This document shows, in pieces, positions 1 through 7,876 of a stretch of DNA of 35,357 bases. The translations under genes were made by a program, and so were the position numbers. Numbering within the stretch: position 1 is the stretch's first letter; the number at the start of each line of letters is the position of its first letter. This stretch comes from Sphingobacterium nematocida (lineage in GTDB: Bacteria > Bacteroidota > Bacteroidia > Sphingobacteriales > Sphingobacteriaceae), in contig NZ_FUZF01000026.1 in NCBI RefSeq assembly GCF_900168125.1, positions 1-35,357 of the forward strand, written 5' to 3'. The notes under the pieces are model-generated. The model was not told the origin of the DNA. It made no database searches and saw nothing but the letters and a program-made list of their open reading frames with translations.

Positions 1-216
1 CTGGTAAATCTAGACCAGCAACAAAGGTTGGATCTAATGGAAATAATTGAAGATAGGCACGCTAAGGCATCGACCATAATTGCTAGCCAGTTACCTGTTG
101 CCAGTTGGTATGATGTAATCGGAGAAGATACAATTGCAGATGCCATACTCGATAGGCTAATTCATGGCTCATATCGAATTGAGCTAAAAGGCGAAAGTCT
201 AAGAAAAAAGAAGTAA
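1..216 (+). CDS. istB: IS21-family transposition helper ATPase IstB, C-terminal fragment
   Basis: The reading frame is open from the first base, so the gene starts outside the window and only about 71 C-terminal residues are visible. The fragment has the end typical of IstB: the STIIASQLPV block (sensor region of the AAA+ core), then WYDVIGEDTIADAILDRL and a basic tail ending in ESLRKKK. IstB is the DNA-dependent ATPase that helps the IstA DDE transposase of IS21 elements select targets. It is followed by the right end of the element. The Met at 28 is internal and not the start. Confidence 0.93.
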   Translation: MVNLDQQQRLDLMEIIEDRHAKASTIIASQLPVASWYDVIGEDTIADAILDRLIHGSYRIELKGESLRKKK

Positions 217-257
217 TATTGTCAGGTCATCAGTTGGACTGTAGAAATCCTCGACAG

Positions 258-286
258 AGGGGTCAGTATGTCCAGCGGAGGGGTCA
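258..286 (+). repeat. Tandem terminal repeats of the IS21 right end
   Basis: AGGGGTCA occurs at 258-265 and again at 279-286, exactly 21 bases apart. IS21-family ends are known to carry several short direct repeats that bind the transposase, and this spacing and position fit that pattern. Confidence 0.7.
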
Positions 287-298
287 ACATCACCATTA

Positions 299-1135
299 TA
301 TCCAGATAAGAACTACACTACAGAAGGTATAGAACAATATTACAATCAATTTATTAAGTTAGGTGAATCTCTAGAAGGTGACGCAAAAAAACATTACGAC
401 AGTATAATGAGTAGTTGCGACGAGAAATGCATCAAACGGGTTCTTTCTTTAGTGATGATAAACTCCGACAGTCTTTATACCGATCATGAAGAATTTAAAG
501 AACATGTCATATCTAATTTAAGAGTAAGTGAAACCATTATAAAAAATGAACTATACAGACACCTTTTAGGATGGTTAGTAGATGAAACTTGTGAAAAATG
601 GAGGCAAAAGTCAGAAGGAATTATATATAGTGCGGAGGTATTAACAATAAAAGATAATTATATTGCTAACTTCAACAACAAGCCTTTTATAGAACAAGCC
701 GCAAATCTACTCCCTCTTAGAGAGGTGACTTCTAGCGATTACAATGAAAATTTTGTTAAACAACTGAATTTGATTGAAGCAAGTGATGAACAGAAATTCA
801 ATGCAATTTTGGATTTCCAAAAAGCTAGTCTAGAAAGAGATAGATGGGCTAGATCTGGAACAATTCCTTTCCGGAGCCATATAGATAGTTTCGATGATGA
901 TTTAAGGTCTCATTGGGACACAGTTAGTCAAATAGAAAATATCCAAAACCATAGCCTAGAAGAAAAAAACAGAGGCAAACTTGTCTATTTGAAATGTCAA
1001 TCTAATACTGACTTCAAAATTGCGAACTATAAAGTTGAACAGAAGTACACTGTTCTGGGTGGTTTTCAAATTCTATCTAATCAACTACGAATAGGGTGGC
1101 ACCCCAATTGGAAGGAGAAATTGAAAGATGAATAA
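299..1135 (+). pseudogene. ABC-3C system first component, C-terminal part, 5' end removed by IS21 insertion
   Basis: An ATG exists at 407 (242 residues), but the same frame stays open back to 245. From about 299 it reads like native protein (YPDKNYTTEGIEQYYNQF...), so the original gene began further upstream and was cut by the insertion sequence. The C-terminus has the block GGFQILSNQLRIGWHPNW, which I recognise as the conserved end of ABC-three-component C-terminal domains. In this class the first component usually carries a variable effector or sensor domain in front of that domain, and here it is missing. The end overlaps the next gene by 8 bases. The fragment may still be translated from 407 or from a start near the IS end. 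Assignment to ABC-3C rests mainly on the two downstream partners and is fairly secure. The lost domain cannot be told. Confidence 0.75.
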
Positions 1136-1610
1136 TGCGACAATAAGCTCATATGGAATTTATCAAAATGTTGCACTCTCCTCTCTCCTAATTGTTGAAT
1201 ATGTAAAAACATACCAAGAAGAAATAAAAAAGGAAGTTGAGTTTGAAAGACTTTTTGTTGTTCTTCCTTTTTGCTATACAGAAGTGCTAGTAAACCATTC
1301 AAACGGCAAATCAAATAAGATCAAAGGGTTAATAAATTTAATAGAGGAAAATAAAATAATTTTTCAATCATTACCATTACAAGTTTCGGAACTATTTACA
1401 GACCTTACTAAGACAATTCAAGTAGGTACTAATTTGAATATTTTGGAATTTGACCCCGAAAATCTCTCTGTTAGATATTTAAAAACTAACAAAAAGTTTT
1501 CTAGTACCAATAAGGAAGTAATGGAGCTAATAAAAGCTTCTAGAAAGCTTGCAAAATGGGTCTCTAAGCTCACCGATGTTGAGTATGTGTCATTCTTTAA
1601 TTTAAGATAA
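1128..1610 (+). CDS. ABC-3C system middle component (MC)
   Basis: A 160-residue protein, the usual size of three-component ABC system middle components. The N-terminal YQNVALSSLLIVEYVKTY helix, the FVVLPFCYTE strand and the C-terminal KASRKLAKWVSKLTDV helix match the pattern of this family. The middle component is thought to link the ATPase with the effector protein, and no catalytic motif is visible. The gene overlaps the first component by 8 bases, and its stop overlaps the ATG of the ATPase gene (TAATG), indicating translational coupling. It is intact, unlike the first component. Confidence 0.82.
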   Translation: MNNATISSYGIYQNVALSSLLIVEYVKTYQEEIKKEVEFERLFVVLPFCYTEVLVNHSNGKSNKIKGLINLIEENKIIFQSLPLQVSELFTDLTKTIQVGTNLNILEFDPENLSVRYLKTNKKFSSTNKEVMELIKASRKLAKWVSKLTDVEYVSFFNLR

Positions 1611-3562
1611 TGAAATTTTTAATCTCAAAACTAATAATATGGCCAGTCGACAAGAGCCAAACCCCAAGAATACTATCATTCGATACATCTAAAGTAAATG
1701 TTTTAACGGGTGGTAGCGGAAGGGGCAAGTCATCAATAATACATGTAATCGAATACTGTCTTGCTAGTTCTAGAAACGGGATATCGGTTGGGCCTATTCG
1801 AGACAAATCATCTGCTTTCGGAATTTTGATTGAGTTAGAAAAAACACAACTCCTTTTGATACGAGAAAGCACTGGTAATACAGTTTCTAACTCTTTCCAT
1901 AAAATAGAAGATACTTCGATAACTATTCCGACAAGTGTCGAAGAGTTTCCTTATCATATGTCACAAATTAAGGAGTATTTGAATAACTTATTCTCTTTTG
2001 CTGAGCAAGGACAAGCTGAAAAAAGCGTTATCAACTCTCTTGAAAACCAAAGGCCTAGTTTCAGAACTTCAATATCATTAAACTTTCAACCGCAGAATAT
2101 TGTAGCAAACCAGAACATACTTTTTTATAAAGCTGATAGCTCAGTAAGCAAAGAAAAACTTAGGCTGTTTTTTCCTTATTATCTGAACATTGAAGATAAT
2201 GAAATACTGGAGTATAAATCTTATTTGAAGAGGATAAAAAGACAACTAAAAATACAAGAAGTAAGGCATTCTGAAAACGTCGAAAAATACTACTCTGTTA
2301 ATGCAGAACTATTGAAACTTTATCATAAGGCTATTGATTTCGGCATAATAGACGAAAACAAAATGGCAATCTTAGATGATAATTTTGTAATATCTCAATT
2401 AGAAAGCCTAAAGAATGTTGATGTAAGCAATGTATTAATTCCCAAGAATCAAACTATAAAGTCTTCAGAAAGAATCTTCAATTTATTAAAAGATGAGAGA
2501 AAACAGGCTGAACATTTAGAGGACTTATCTAGAAAACTAGTGTTACTGAATAGTGTTTCCGCAAATAATATCGACATCGGTAATAATAACATTCAAAAAG
2601 AAGCGAGATTATCTCCATTATCTTGGATTTTAAAACACGAAATAAAAGATCATACATGTCCCTTTTGCAACGTAGAGTCTTCCATTGAAGACAAATTTGA
2701 GAATCTTAGTTTATTAAGGAGTAGAATAGGTGGACTGATTGACAAAGTGAAAGACTCAAATCTGATACTAAAAAAAGAAATCACGAAAGTAAAAGAAGAA
2801 ATTACTAATACAGAATCTGCTCTAAACGAAATAAGAACAGTCTTATCGGTAGAGAATAGCAATGAAGATAAGTACAACTATATACAAACAAATGCCTCTA
2901 TTAATAAATTTATTGGAACAGTAGAAACTTCATTAAGTGAGTTTGAAACTCTTTCTGACAACATCTCAACATACGACACCTCATTTTTAAGAGAGGAAAT
3001 TGAAAGAGTTGAAAAGATAGTAGGCCGTGATGCTTTGAAGAAAAGGTATGATGACACAATCTCTGCTATTAACACCAATATAAAGAAGTATGCAGAGTTA
3101 CTTGAATTACAGGGGAGTAATTTAGAAATATCATTAGATATAAAAGATGAATTGACGATTGTATTCAACCCTGAAACAGTTTCCGCCTATACACTTAATC
3201 AAATGGGAAGTGGTGAGAATTATATGGGATATCATATTTCTACAATGCTAGGAATTCACGAATACCTAGTAGGCATAACGAATTCCAAAATCGCTCCATT
3301 TCTGATCTTCGATCAGCCTTCACAAGCATATTTTCCTGAAGGAGATGACGAAAATGATGAAGACACATCCAAATTGAAGAATCTCTTCTCAACCCTCTCA
3401 GAATTTAACAAAATTACTAAAGGAAAGGTTCAAGTAATAGTATTAGAACATGCAGGAGAAAAAAATTGGAATACATTCGATAATATACACATGGTCGAAA
3501 GGTGGAGAGACAATAATGATAATAGAAATAATTCTAAACTAATTCCTTTAGATTGGATATAA
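1610..3562 (+). CDS. ABC-3C system ATPase, DUF3732 family, SMC/Rad50-like
   Basis: A 650-residue protein with ABC ATPase halves at both ends of a long helical middle. Walker A is GGSGRGKSS (about residues 34-42). A Q-loop-like NFQPQNIVANQN stretch follows near 158-169. A CPFC pair at 350-353 sits between coiled-coil segments, like a Rad50 zinc hook. The ABC signature-like QMGSGENYMGYH is near 531-542, and Walker B is FLIFDQPSQAYFP near 564-576. The last is characteristic of the DUF3732 family, which replaces the usual DEP with DQP. A switch His follows in VLEHAGE. ABC-3C ATPases are predicted to sense invasive DNA or other signals and gate the effector. All key nucleotide-binding motifs are present, so the ATPase should be active although its partner gene is broken. 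The next gene starts 4 bases downstream. Confidence 0.9.
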   Translation: MKFLISKLIIWPVDKSQTPRILSFDTSKVNVLTGGSGRGKSSIIHVIEYCLASSRNGISVGPIRDKSSAFGILIELEKTQLLLIRESTGNTVSNSFHKIEDTSITIPTSVEEFPYHMSQIKEYLNNLFSFAEQGQAEKSVINSLENQRPSFRTSISLNFQPQNIVANQNILFYKADSSVSKEKLRLFFPYYLNIEDNEILEYKSYLKRIKRQLKIQEVRHSENVEKYYSVNAELLKLYHKAIDFGIIDENKMAILDDNFVISQLESLKNVDVSNVLIPKNQTIKSSERIFNLLKDERKQAEHLEDLSRKLVLLNSVSANNIDIGNNNIQKEARLSPLSWILKHEIKDHTCPFCNVESSIEDKFENLSLLRSRIGGLIDKVKDSNLILKKEITKVKEEITNTESALNEIRTVLSVENSNEDKYNYIQTNASINKFIGTVETSLSEFETLSDNISTYDTSFLREEIERVEKIVGRDALKKRYDDTISAINTNIKKYAELLELQGSNLEISLDIKDELTIVFNPETVSAYTLNQMGSGENYMGYHISTMLGIHEYLVGITNSKIAPFLIFDQPSQAYFPEGDDENDEDTSKLKNLFSTLSEFNKITKGKVQVIVLEHAGEKNWNTFDNIHMVERWRDNNDNRNNSKLIPLDWI

Positions 3563-3566
3563 AACG

Positions 3567-4478
3567 ATGAAAACTCTGTTAAAACATAAGGCTTCGAGAA
3601 GAAGTTTTCTAATATTAATGCTTACAATTCTTTTTGGATTATTCCTGATTCGAGTTATAATTCACCTCCAGACTAATAATGAAAGCGGTAATTGGATTCC
3701 GCTTATAACGAGCTTAATTGAAAATTCCATCGTATCTCTATTAGTGACTGTTCTAATAGGACTATTTCTATTCTATATAGAACTTCCTGATGAAGAGAAA
3801 AAATTCGAAATAATAGAACCTTTCAAAATGAAAGAAATATTCGAAAAAGAAGCAATTTCTACTGAACTATGGTTCTTTTCAGGTGGAATGGGAAGGTATA
3901 CAAGATACGCTACCATTCCTAAATTATCTGAATCCGCAAAACGCACAAATGAACATAAATCTCTTAAATTACAGTTCATTGATCCTAAAAACAACTCTTT
4001 ATGTGAGAAATATGCAGAATTCAGAAAGAGCTTAAAATCGGCAGAGAAAGAAACAGATGTTTGGACTTTAGATTACGTCAAATGGGAAACAATAGCTACT
4101 ATAGTTGTAGCATCTATTTATAAATCCCAAAACCCACTTCTAGACCTTCAAATTTGTTTAAAAAACAATTTCTCAACAATGAGGATAGATATGAGTTCTA
4201 GTGCTGCTATTATTACCAAAGAGGATAAAAGTGAAGCTGCTATAATATGTAGAAAAGGTTCATTTCTTTATAGAACTTATAAAGAAGAAATACTTCATGC
4301 TTTTAAGCAGTATGAATTGTTAAAAATCTCATTGAATTCAAAATTTGATCTTCACAATTTAAACGAAGCCGACATCAAAATGATATGTGAACAATTAAAT
4401 ATAAACCAGGGATTAAATTCTAACGATTATCAGAATATTCTTAGAACTATTAACGATAAAAAAGAACATTATGGATAA
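3567..4478 (+). CDS. Two-TM protein with a GGxGRYTR-type soluble domain
   Basis: A 303-residue protein. Two hydrophobic helices (about residues 13-34 and 46-71) precede a cytoplasmic domain containing ELWFFSGGMGRYTRYATIPKL (about 100-120) and LQFIDPKNNSLCEKYAEFR (about 135-153). This arrangement recalls membrane-tethered phospholipase-D-like or nucleotide-sensing effectors of conflict systems, but no HxKxxxxD motif is present, so catalysis cannot be claimed. It starts 4 bases after the DUF3732 ATPase and overlaps the next gene by 8 bases, so it belongs to the same operon. It may be a membrane-acting effector or accessory of the ABC-3C system. The placement is observed; the function is inferred. 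Confidence 0.65.
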   Translation: MKTLLKHKASRRSFLILMLTILFGLFLIRVIIHLQTNNESGNWIPLITSLIENSIVSLLVTVLIGLFLFYIELPDEEKKFEIIEPFKMKEIFEKEAISTELWFFSGGMGRYTRYATIPKLSESAKRTNEHKSLKLQFIDPKNNSLCEKYAEFRKSLKSAEKETDVWTLDYVKWETIATIVVASIYKSQNPLLDLQICLKNNFSTMRIDMSSSAAIITKEDKSEAAIICRKGSFLYRTYKEEILHAFKQYELLKISLNSKFDLHNLNEADIKMICEQLNINQGLNSNDYQNILRTINDKKEHYG

Positions 4479-5121
4479 CTATAATTTTGATTTTTTAAGA
4501 CTCAAGTTTAGACGTAAAGAAGCGGCTGCTCTTGTTCAAGAATGTGATAAATTACTTTTCTTTCTATCAAATTCTGAATACTTAAAAAATAACATGTTCT
4601 ACCATCCCTTAGGCTTTATATATTCAAAACTTCACGAATTTGAGAACAAAGAAACTATAAGAATCCATATCTGGAACAACGAGTACCATTCTCAACAAGC
4701 GATGTTTAATATACACAATCACTACTATATAGTCAATAGTTTGATTTACAGAGGTTGTTTAGAAAACAAAATATTTTATTTTGATGAATATGGAACTACC
4801 TTAAATGTTTATAAAGGAGCTTACCAGAATCATGATAATCGTATATTAAAAAAAACAGAAGAAACTAGAAATGTATCCTTGAAGTCACAAGAAATTCATT
4901 GTACGAATACACTTTACAGCATTCCTTTAGACACTTTACACACTGCCTCTCCAGTTGACAAAGATACATTATGCACAATAGTTTATACGGAAAAACCTCG
5001 TTCTCCGGAACCATTAGTCCTTGGGGCACTAGATGGACGTGATCAGTACTTTGAGAGTAAGACCGTTGCTTTTGATATCGCCCAAACACTCATAAAAGAA
5101 ATAATTCAAGATAGTAAATAA
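4471..5121 (+). CDS. Cupin-like protein coupled to the two-TM gene
   Basis: A 216-residue soluble protein. The stretch YHPLGFIYSKL, then IRIHIWNN, IHNHYYIVNSLIYRG (His82 and His84) and a later LDTLHTAS (His157) has the spacing of a cupin beta-barrel metal site, where two close histidines and one distal histidine hold the metal. The C-terminus LGALDGRDQYFES is not one I can assign. The start overlaps the end of the two-TM gene by 8 bases, which points to co-translation and a joint function. It could be a dioxygenase-like enzyme or a small-molecule binding sensor. The fold call is moderate and the substrate unknown. Confidence 0.6.
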   Translation: MDNYNFDFLRLKFRRKEAAALVQECDKLLFFLSNSEYLKNNMFYHPLGFIYSKLHEFENKETIRIHIWNNEYHSQQAMFNIHNHYYIVNSLIYRGCLENKIFYFDEYGTTLNVYKGAYQNHDNRILKKTEETRNVSLKSQEIHCTNTLYSIPLDTLHTASPVDKDTLCTIVYTEKPRSPEPLVLGALDGRDQYFESKTVAFDIAQTLIKEIIQDSK

Positions 5122-5144
5122 ATCAATTTAAAAAAACGACAAAA

Positions 5145-5651
5145 ATGACAGTTAATGAAATAAATAATTTTATAATAAAGTTAGAAGATTTTATAAAAGA
5201 ATATAACCTTCTTGATGATCCCAAAAAATCCTACGACGCAGCAAACAGTGTCCTAACTAGGGCACAAGAATATGTTCTATCAACAGAAGAATTCACTCAA
5301 CTTTTCATCAAGTGCAACGGAGAAAACCCAAATCTTTTAATTGATTATAAAGATAGTGTGTTTACCATAAGGCATTTTTTAAAGGACATGCCCGCTGTAC
5401 TAAAAAAGCTTACAGTAGAGAGGCTGAAACTGCGAATACAACAAGCCATAGATAAAAAACAACCTGTCGATCTCATAATCAGCTACCGTGGTTCAGATGG
5501 AAAAATAAATGAATCTCAGACTTATTCTGCTTTTTTGATTTTAAGTATGAGTAATTCTTCAATTCAAGGTCATACAATTGATGAGCGAGAAAAAGGTAAG
5601 GAAGCTGTGATAAGTACTGTTCAACTCGACATCATTGATGATGTTATCTAG
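5145..5651 (+). CDS. Unrecognised 168-residue protein
   Basis: I do not recognise this protein. It is soluble and charged, has no signal peptide, and is helical in the first half (FIIKLEDFIKEYNLL, FLKDMPAVLKKLTVERLKLRIQQAID). The second half is beta-rich and contains DLIISYRGSDGKINESQTYSAF. It lies 23 bases after the cupin-like gene and 51 bases before the GIY-YIG gene, on the same strand, so co-transcription is likely. The AT-rich codon use resembles that of its neighbours. Confidence 0.6.
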   Translation: MTVNEINNFIIKLEDFIKEYNLLDDPKKSYDAANSVLTRAQEYVLSTEEFTQLFIKCNGENPNLLIDYKDSVFTIRHFLKDMPAVLKKLTVERLKLRIQQAIDKKQPVDLIISYRGSDGKINESQTYSAFLILSMSNSSIQGHTIDEREKGKEAVISTVQLDIIDDVI

Positions 5652-5702
5652 AATTGTCAATAATATTCCTACAGAGTATATCATTAATAAATTCATGTAA
5701 CT

Positions 5703-6281
5703 ATGCCATTTAATGAATTAGACGGAAAAATAACTGAGGCTATTAATTGCTTTAAGCAGAAATTAAATTCAATAGATTTTGACAAGGCAAATTTAATAGA
5801 ATTTACCTTGTCAGATAAACTTAAAGATGAATTTCAAAACATATCTAAGGGAAGAGGTTTGTATTTTTTTGAGATGCAGATACCCACCTCTGGCAATTAT
5901 ATTCGATCTGTTGTAAATAATAACTTTAGAAATTTTAACGAAATATGGAGACATGAAAGCGTATTCCACATGTGGTCTCCTGGAGTTAAAAAAAGGAGAT
6001 GCGATGTAGCTAACAAGAAAATGGATAGTTATTTAAACGGAGAATGGATCCCTTTCTATTTAGGAAAAAGCGAATGTCTTTTTGATAGAATAAATCAACA
6101 TGTCTTTCAAGATCAGAATCAACGAACATTTGGTATGAAACTGCATTCTAGAGAAAATATTTATGGTTTAAAATTTAGAGTTTCGACACTGGAAGTTAAC
6201 GCGCAAAATCACTATAAGATGATTCTCCCCTATTTAGAAACTCATTTCAGGAATAAATTAAATCCTATAATTGGTCAATAG
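5703..6281 (+). CDS. GIY-YIG-type nuclease-like protein
   Basis: A 192-residue protein. GLYFF (about residues 52-56) corresponds to the GIY motif and PFYLGKSECLFDRINQH (about 117-133) to the YIG motif, with the conserved Arg at 129. A C-terminal YLETHFRNKLNPIIGQ supplies the metal-binding Glu (179) and the Asn-Pro (187-188) of the family. About 60 residues with Trp-rich WRHESVFHMWSPG lie between GIY and YIG, longer than in minimal UvrC or Slx1 domains. No extra DNA-binding domain is visible. It is the last soluble gene of the left gene cluster and could be a nuclease of the defence module or a free-standing enzyme. Confidence 0.7.
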   Translation: MPFNELDGKITEAINCFKQKLNSIDFDKANLIEFTLSDKLKDEFQNISKGRGLYFFEMQIPTSGNYIRSVVNNNFRNFNEIWRHESVFHMWSPGVKKRRCDVANKKMDSYLNGEWIPFYLGKSECLFDRINQHVFQDQNQRTFGMKLHSRENIYGLKFRVSTLEVNAQNHYKMILPYLETHFRNKLNPIIGQ

Positions 6282-6433
6282 TTCGGACATAACTTAAAAT
6301 CTATTATTGGGTAATTACTGAATAATATCTCTTTCCGAAGTGGTGTTATAAAAAGCCTTAGCTTATACCCATTAACATTATAAAAAAGATAGAATTTTAA
6401 TTATATTAGACGTAAAACCGAAACATCTTAAAT

Positions 6434-6772
6434 ATGAGAATACCATACATATTCGCTTTTGCAATAGTAATCTGGACAGTTGTTTCGTCGTGTACAACCG
6501 GTTCCAATGTAACGAATGACCCTAAGGTTTATAATCTGCCTTGGAGAAGCCCCTCATCCGACGAATTAATTGAAATAGGTCAATTACTAGTCCAAAATGA
6601 TATAACAGGCTGTGGTGAATACCACGTAAAAGAGATAACTAAAAATGAATATGTTTTAGCTTGTACTGCTGATGGAAAACAATGGAGATACTTTACAGTT
6701 TGGCCCAAAGTAGATAAAAATATTTACAGCGTTACAGATGAAATGGAGAAAAAATTGACTCCGCCGTATTAA
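6434..6772 (+). CDS. Small lipoprotein of unknown function
   Basis: A 112-residue protein. The N-terminus MRIPYIFAFAIVIWTVVSSC is a signal peptide ending in a lipobox with Cys20 as the lipidation site. The mature part is short, with two Cys (in TGCGEY and LACTADGKQW) that may form a disulfide in the periplasm. No family was recognised. It stands alone between 150 bases of AT-rich sequence upstream and the next exported protein. Confidence 0.65.
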   Translation: MRIPYIFAFAIVIWTVVSSCTTGSNVTNDPKVYNLPWRSPSSDELIEIGQLLVQNDITGCGEYHVKEITKNEYVLACTADGKQWRYFTVWPKVDKNIYSVTDEMEKKLTPPY

Positions 6773-6859
6773 TCGCTAGGTATTGATACATTGTATGAAG
6801 CTAGTTACCTGAAATATGCAGTTTGCTTTGGAACTTTGATAAAAATTGACACAGTAAAT

Positions 6860-7390
6860 ATGAAACAAATAGTTTTTACACTTTTGACTATACTTCTTTC
6901 CTTAATGTCTAATGCCCAGGATAGACTGAATTCAGGAAAGGTCGGATATGATCTCACCGGATCATCAAACGTAGAAGTATTCAGTATAATAGACTACAAA
7001 GGTATAGTCATCGGAGATAGTTTAAACAAACTTAAAAACGTACTTAATCTTCAAAAAACGCCCTCTATCAAGCAATTAAAACGTACTGTATTAACAAAAG
7101 AACTGGGAAAGGCTAATTACTTGATAGCCTTAGATAGTGACATTATAGTAAACATATTGATTACGAAGAAAGTTGATTTATCTGAGACAGCCGAGCTTTA
7201 TAACAACTGCCTAAAGAGCTTAAATATTGATAAGCCTATAACAAAAGGTGACGTCTATAATGCCCCAACAGGTAGGTCCAATGAATCAACCGGATTATAC
7301 AATGATCAAAAGGTAAACATCTGTATTGACAAAAGGTATGGCATGAAATCGCAGTCATGTAATATTCTAATATCATTTACTGAAAACTAA
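6860..7390 (+). CDS. Small exported protein of unknown function
   Basis: The frame is open from 6791, but the ATG at 6860 gives a clean signal peptide (MKQIVFTLLTILLSLMSNAQ, cleavage expected after Ala or Gln), so I take it as the start (176 residues). The first 23 codons of the longer frame make no sense as a leader. The mature protein contains GIVIGDSLNKLKNVL, typical of small Bacteroidota periplasmic proteins, and two Cys near the end. No enzyme motif is visible. Confidence 0.65.
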   Translation: MKQIVFTLLTILLSLMSNAQDRLNSGKVGYDLTGSSNVEVFSIIDYKGIVIGDSLNKLKNVLNLQKTPSIKQLKRTVLTKELGKANYLIALDSDIIVNILITKKVDLSETAELYNNCLKSLNIDKPITKGDVYNAPTGRSNESTGLYNDQKVNICIDKRYGMKSQSCNILISFTEN

Positions 7391-7876
7391 ATAGACAGCT
7401 TTTGAAACCTTAAATTCTCTTTGCGAAACTTGGCATCTCGAAAGCCGATTTAGTATTTGCTCTGAAGATAAGCAAGGATAACATGAAGGAAATCTATGGA
7501 AGGAATTAATCATTGATCAAAATAGATTAAGCGAACTAACACTAATATAAGAAAATCAAAATTCTCAAGTTATATTTAAAATGTTCAGAATTTTCTAGAC
7601 ACAAATTATAGCTTTAAAGCTCATCTAAAAAAGATCACACTACGGTTTCCCTTATTTTTCCACCTGGTTAAAGAACTATATTTACAATAAATAATACAAT
7701 ATAAAATTGTTGATAGTTTGAAAAACGTTGACTTTGATACAAAAATGTAATAAATTAGTTTAAACGATTATTAGTCTATAAAATGTTGGTTGTATCTCTT
7801 GAGCCATCGAATGGTCTTAATTGGAACAGATAGATAGAGAAATCATAAATAATTTATTTTTAAGTAAGCAGCAGAT
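7391..7876. other. 486-base intergenic stretch with one possible gene remnant
   Basis: There is no gene of normal length. At 7414-7509 (+) a 31-codon frame reads LFAKLGISKADLVFALKISK... up to a stop. It looks like a protein C-terminus but has an in-frame stop just before it and no start codon in a usable place. The rest is AT-rich sequence leading into the TerB operon. I found no convincing TAnnTTTG promoter element, terminator or RNA gene. Confidence 0.45.

Larger units (their letters stand above)
1..297 (+). mobile_element. Right end of an IS21-family insertion sequence
   Basis: The istB C-terminus is followed by about 80 non-coding bases carrying terminal repeats, then by sequence that reads as part of an ABC-3C gene. 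The exact outer boundary cannot be fixed from one end. It probably lies between about 287 and 310, after the second copy of the AGGGGTCA motif. The left end and istA lie outside the window. Confidence 0.8.

Noticed and set aside
407..1135. A complete gene starting with the ATG at 407
   Set aside because: The frame is open and protein-like for at least 36 codons upstream, up to the IS end, so 407 is an internal Met of a truncated gene.
3567..4478. Active phospholipase D in the two-TM protein
   Set aside because: No HxKxxxxD motif is present, so only a distant fold resemblance can be suggested.
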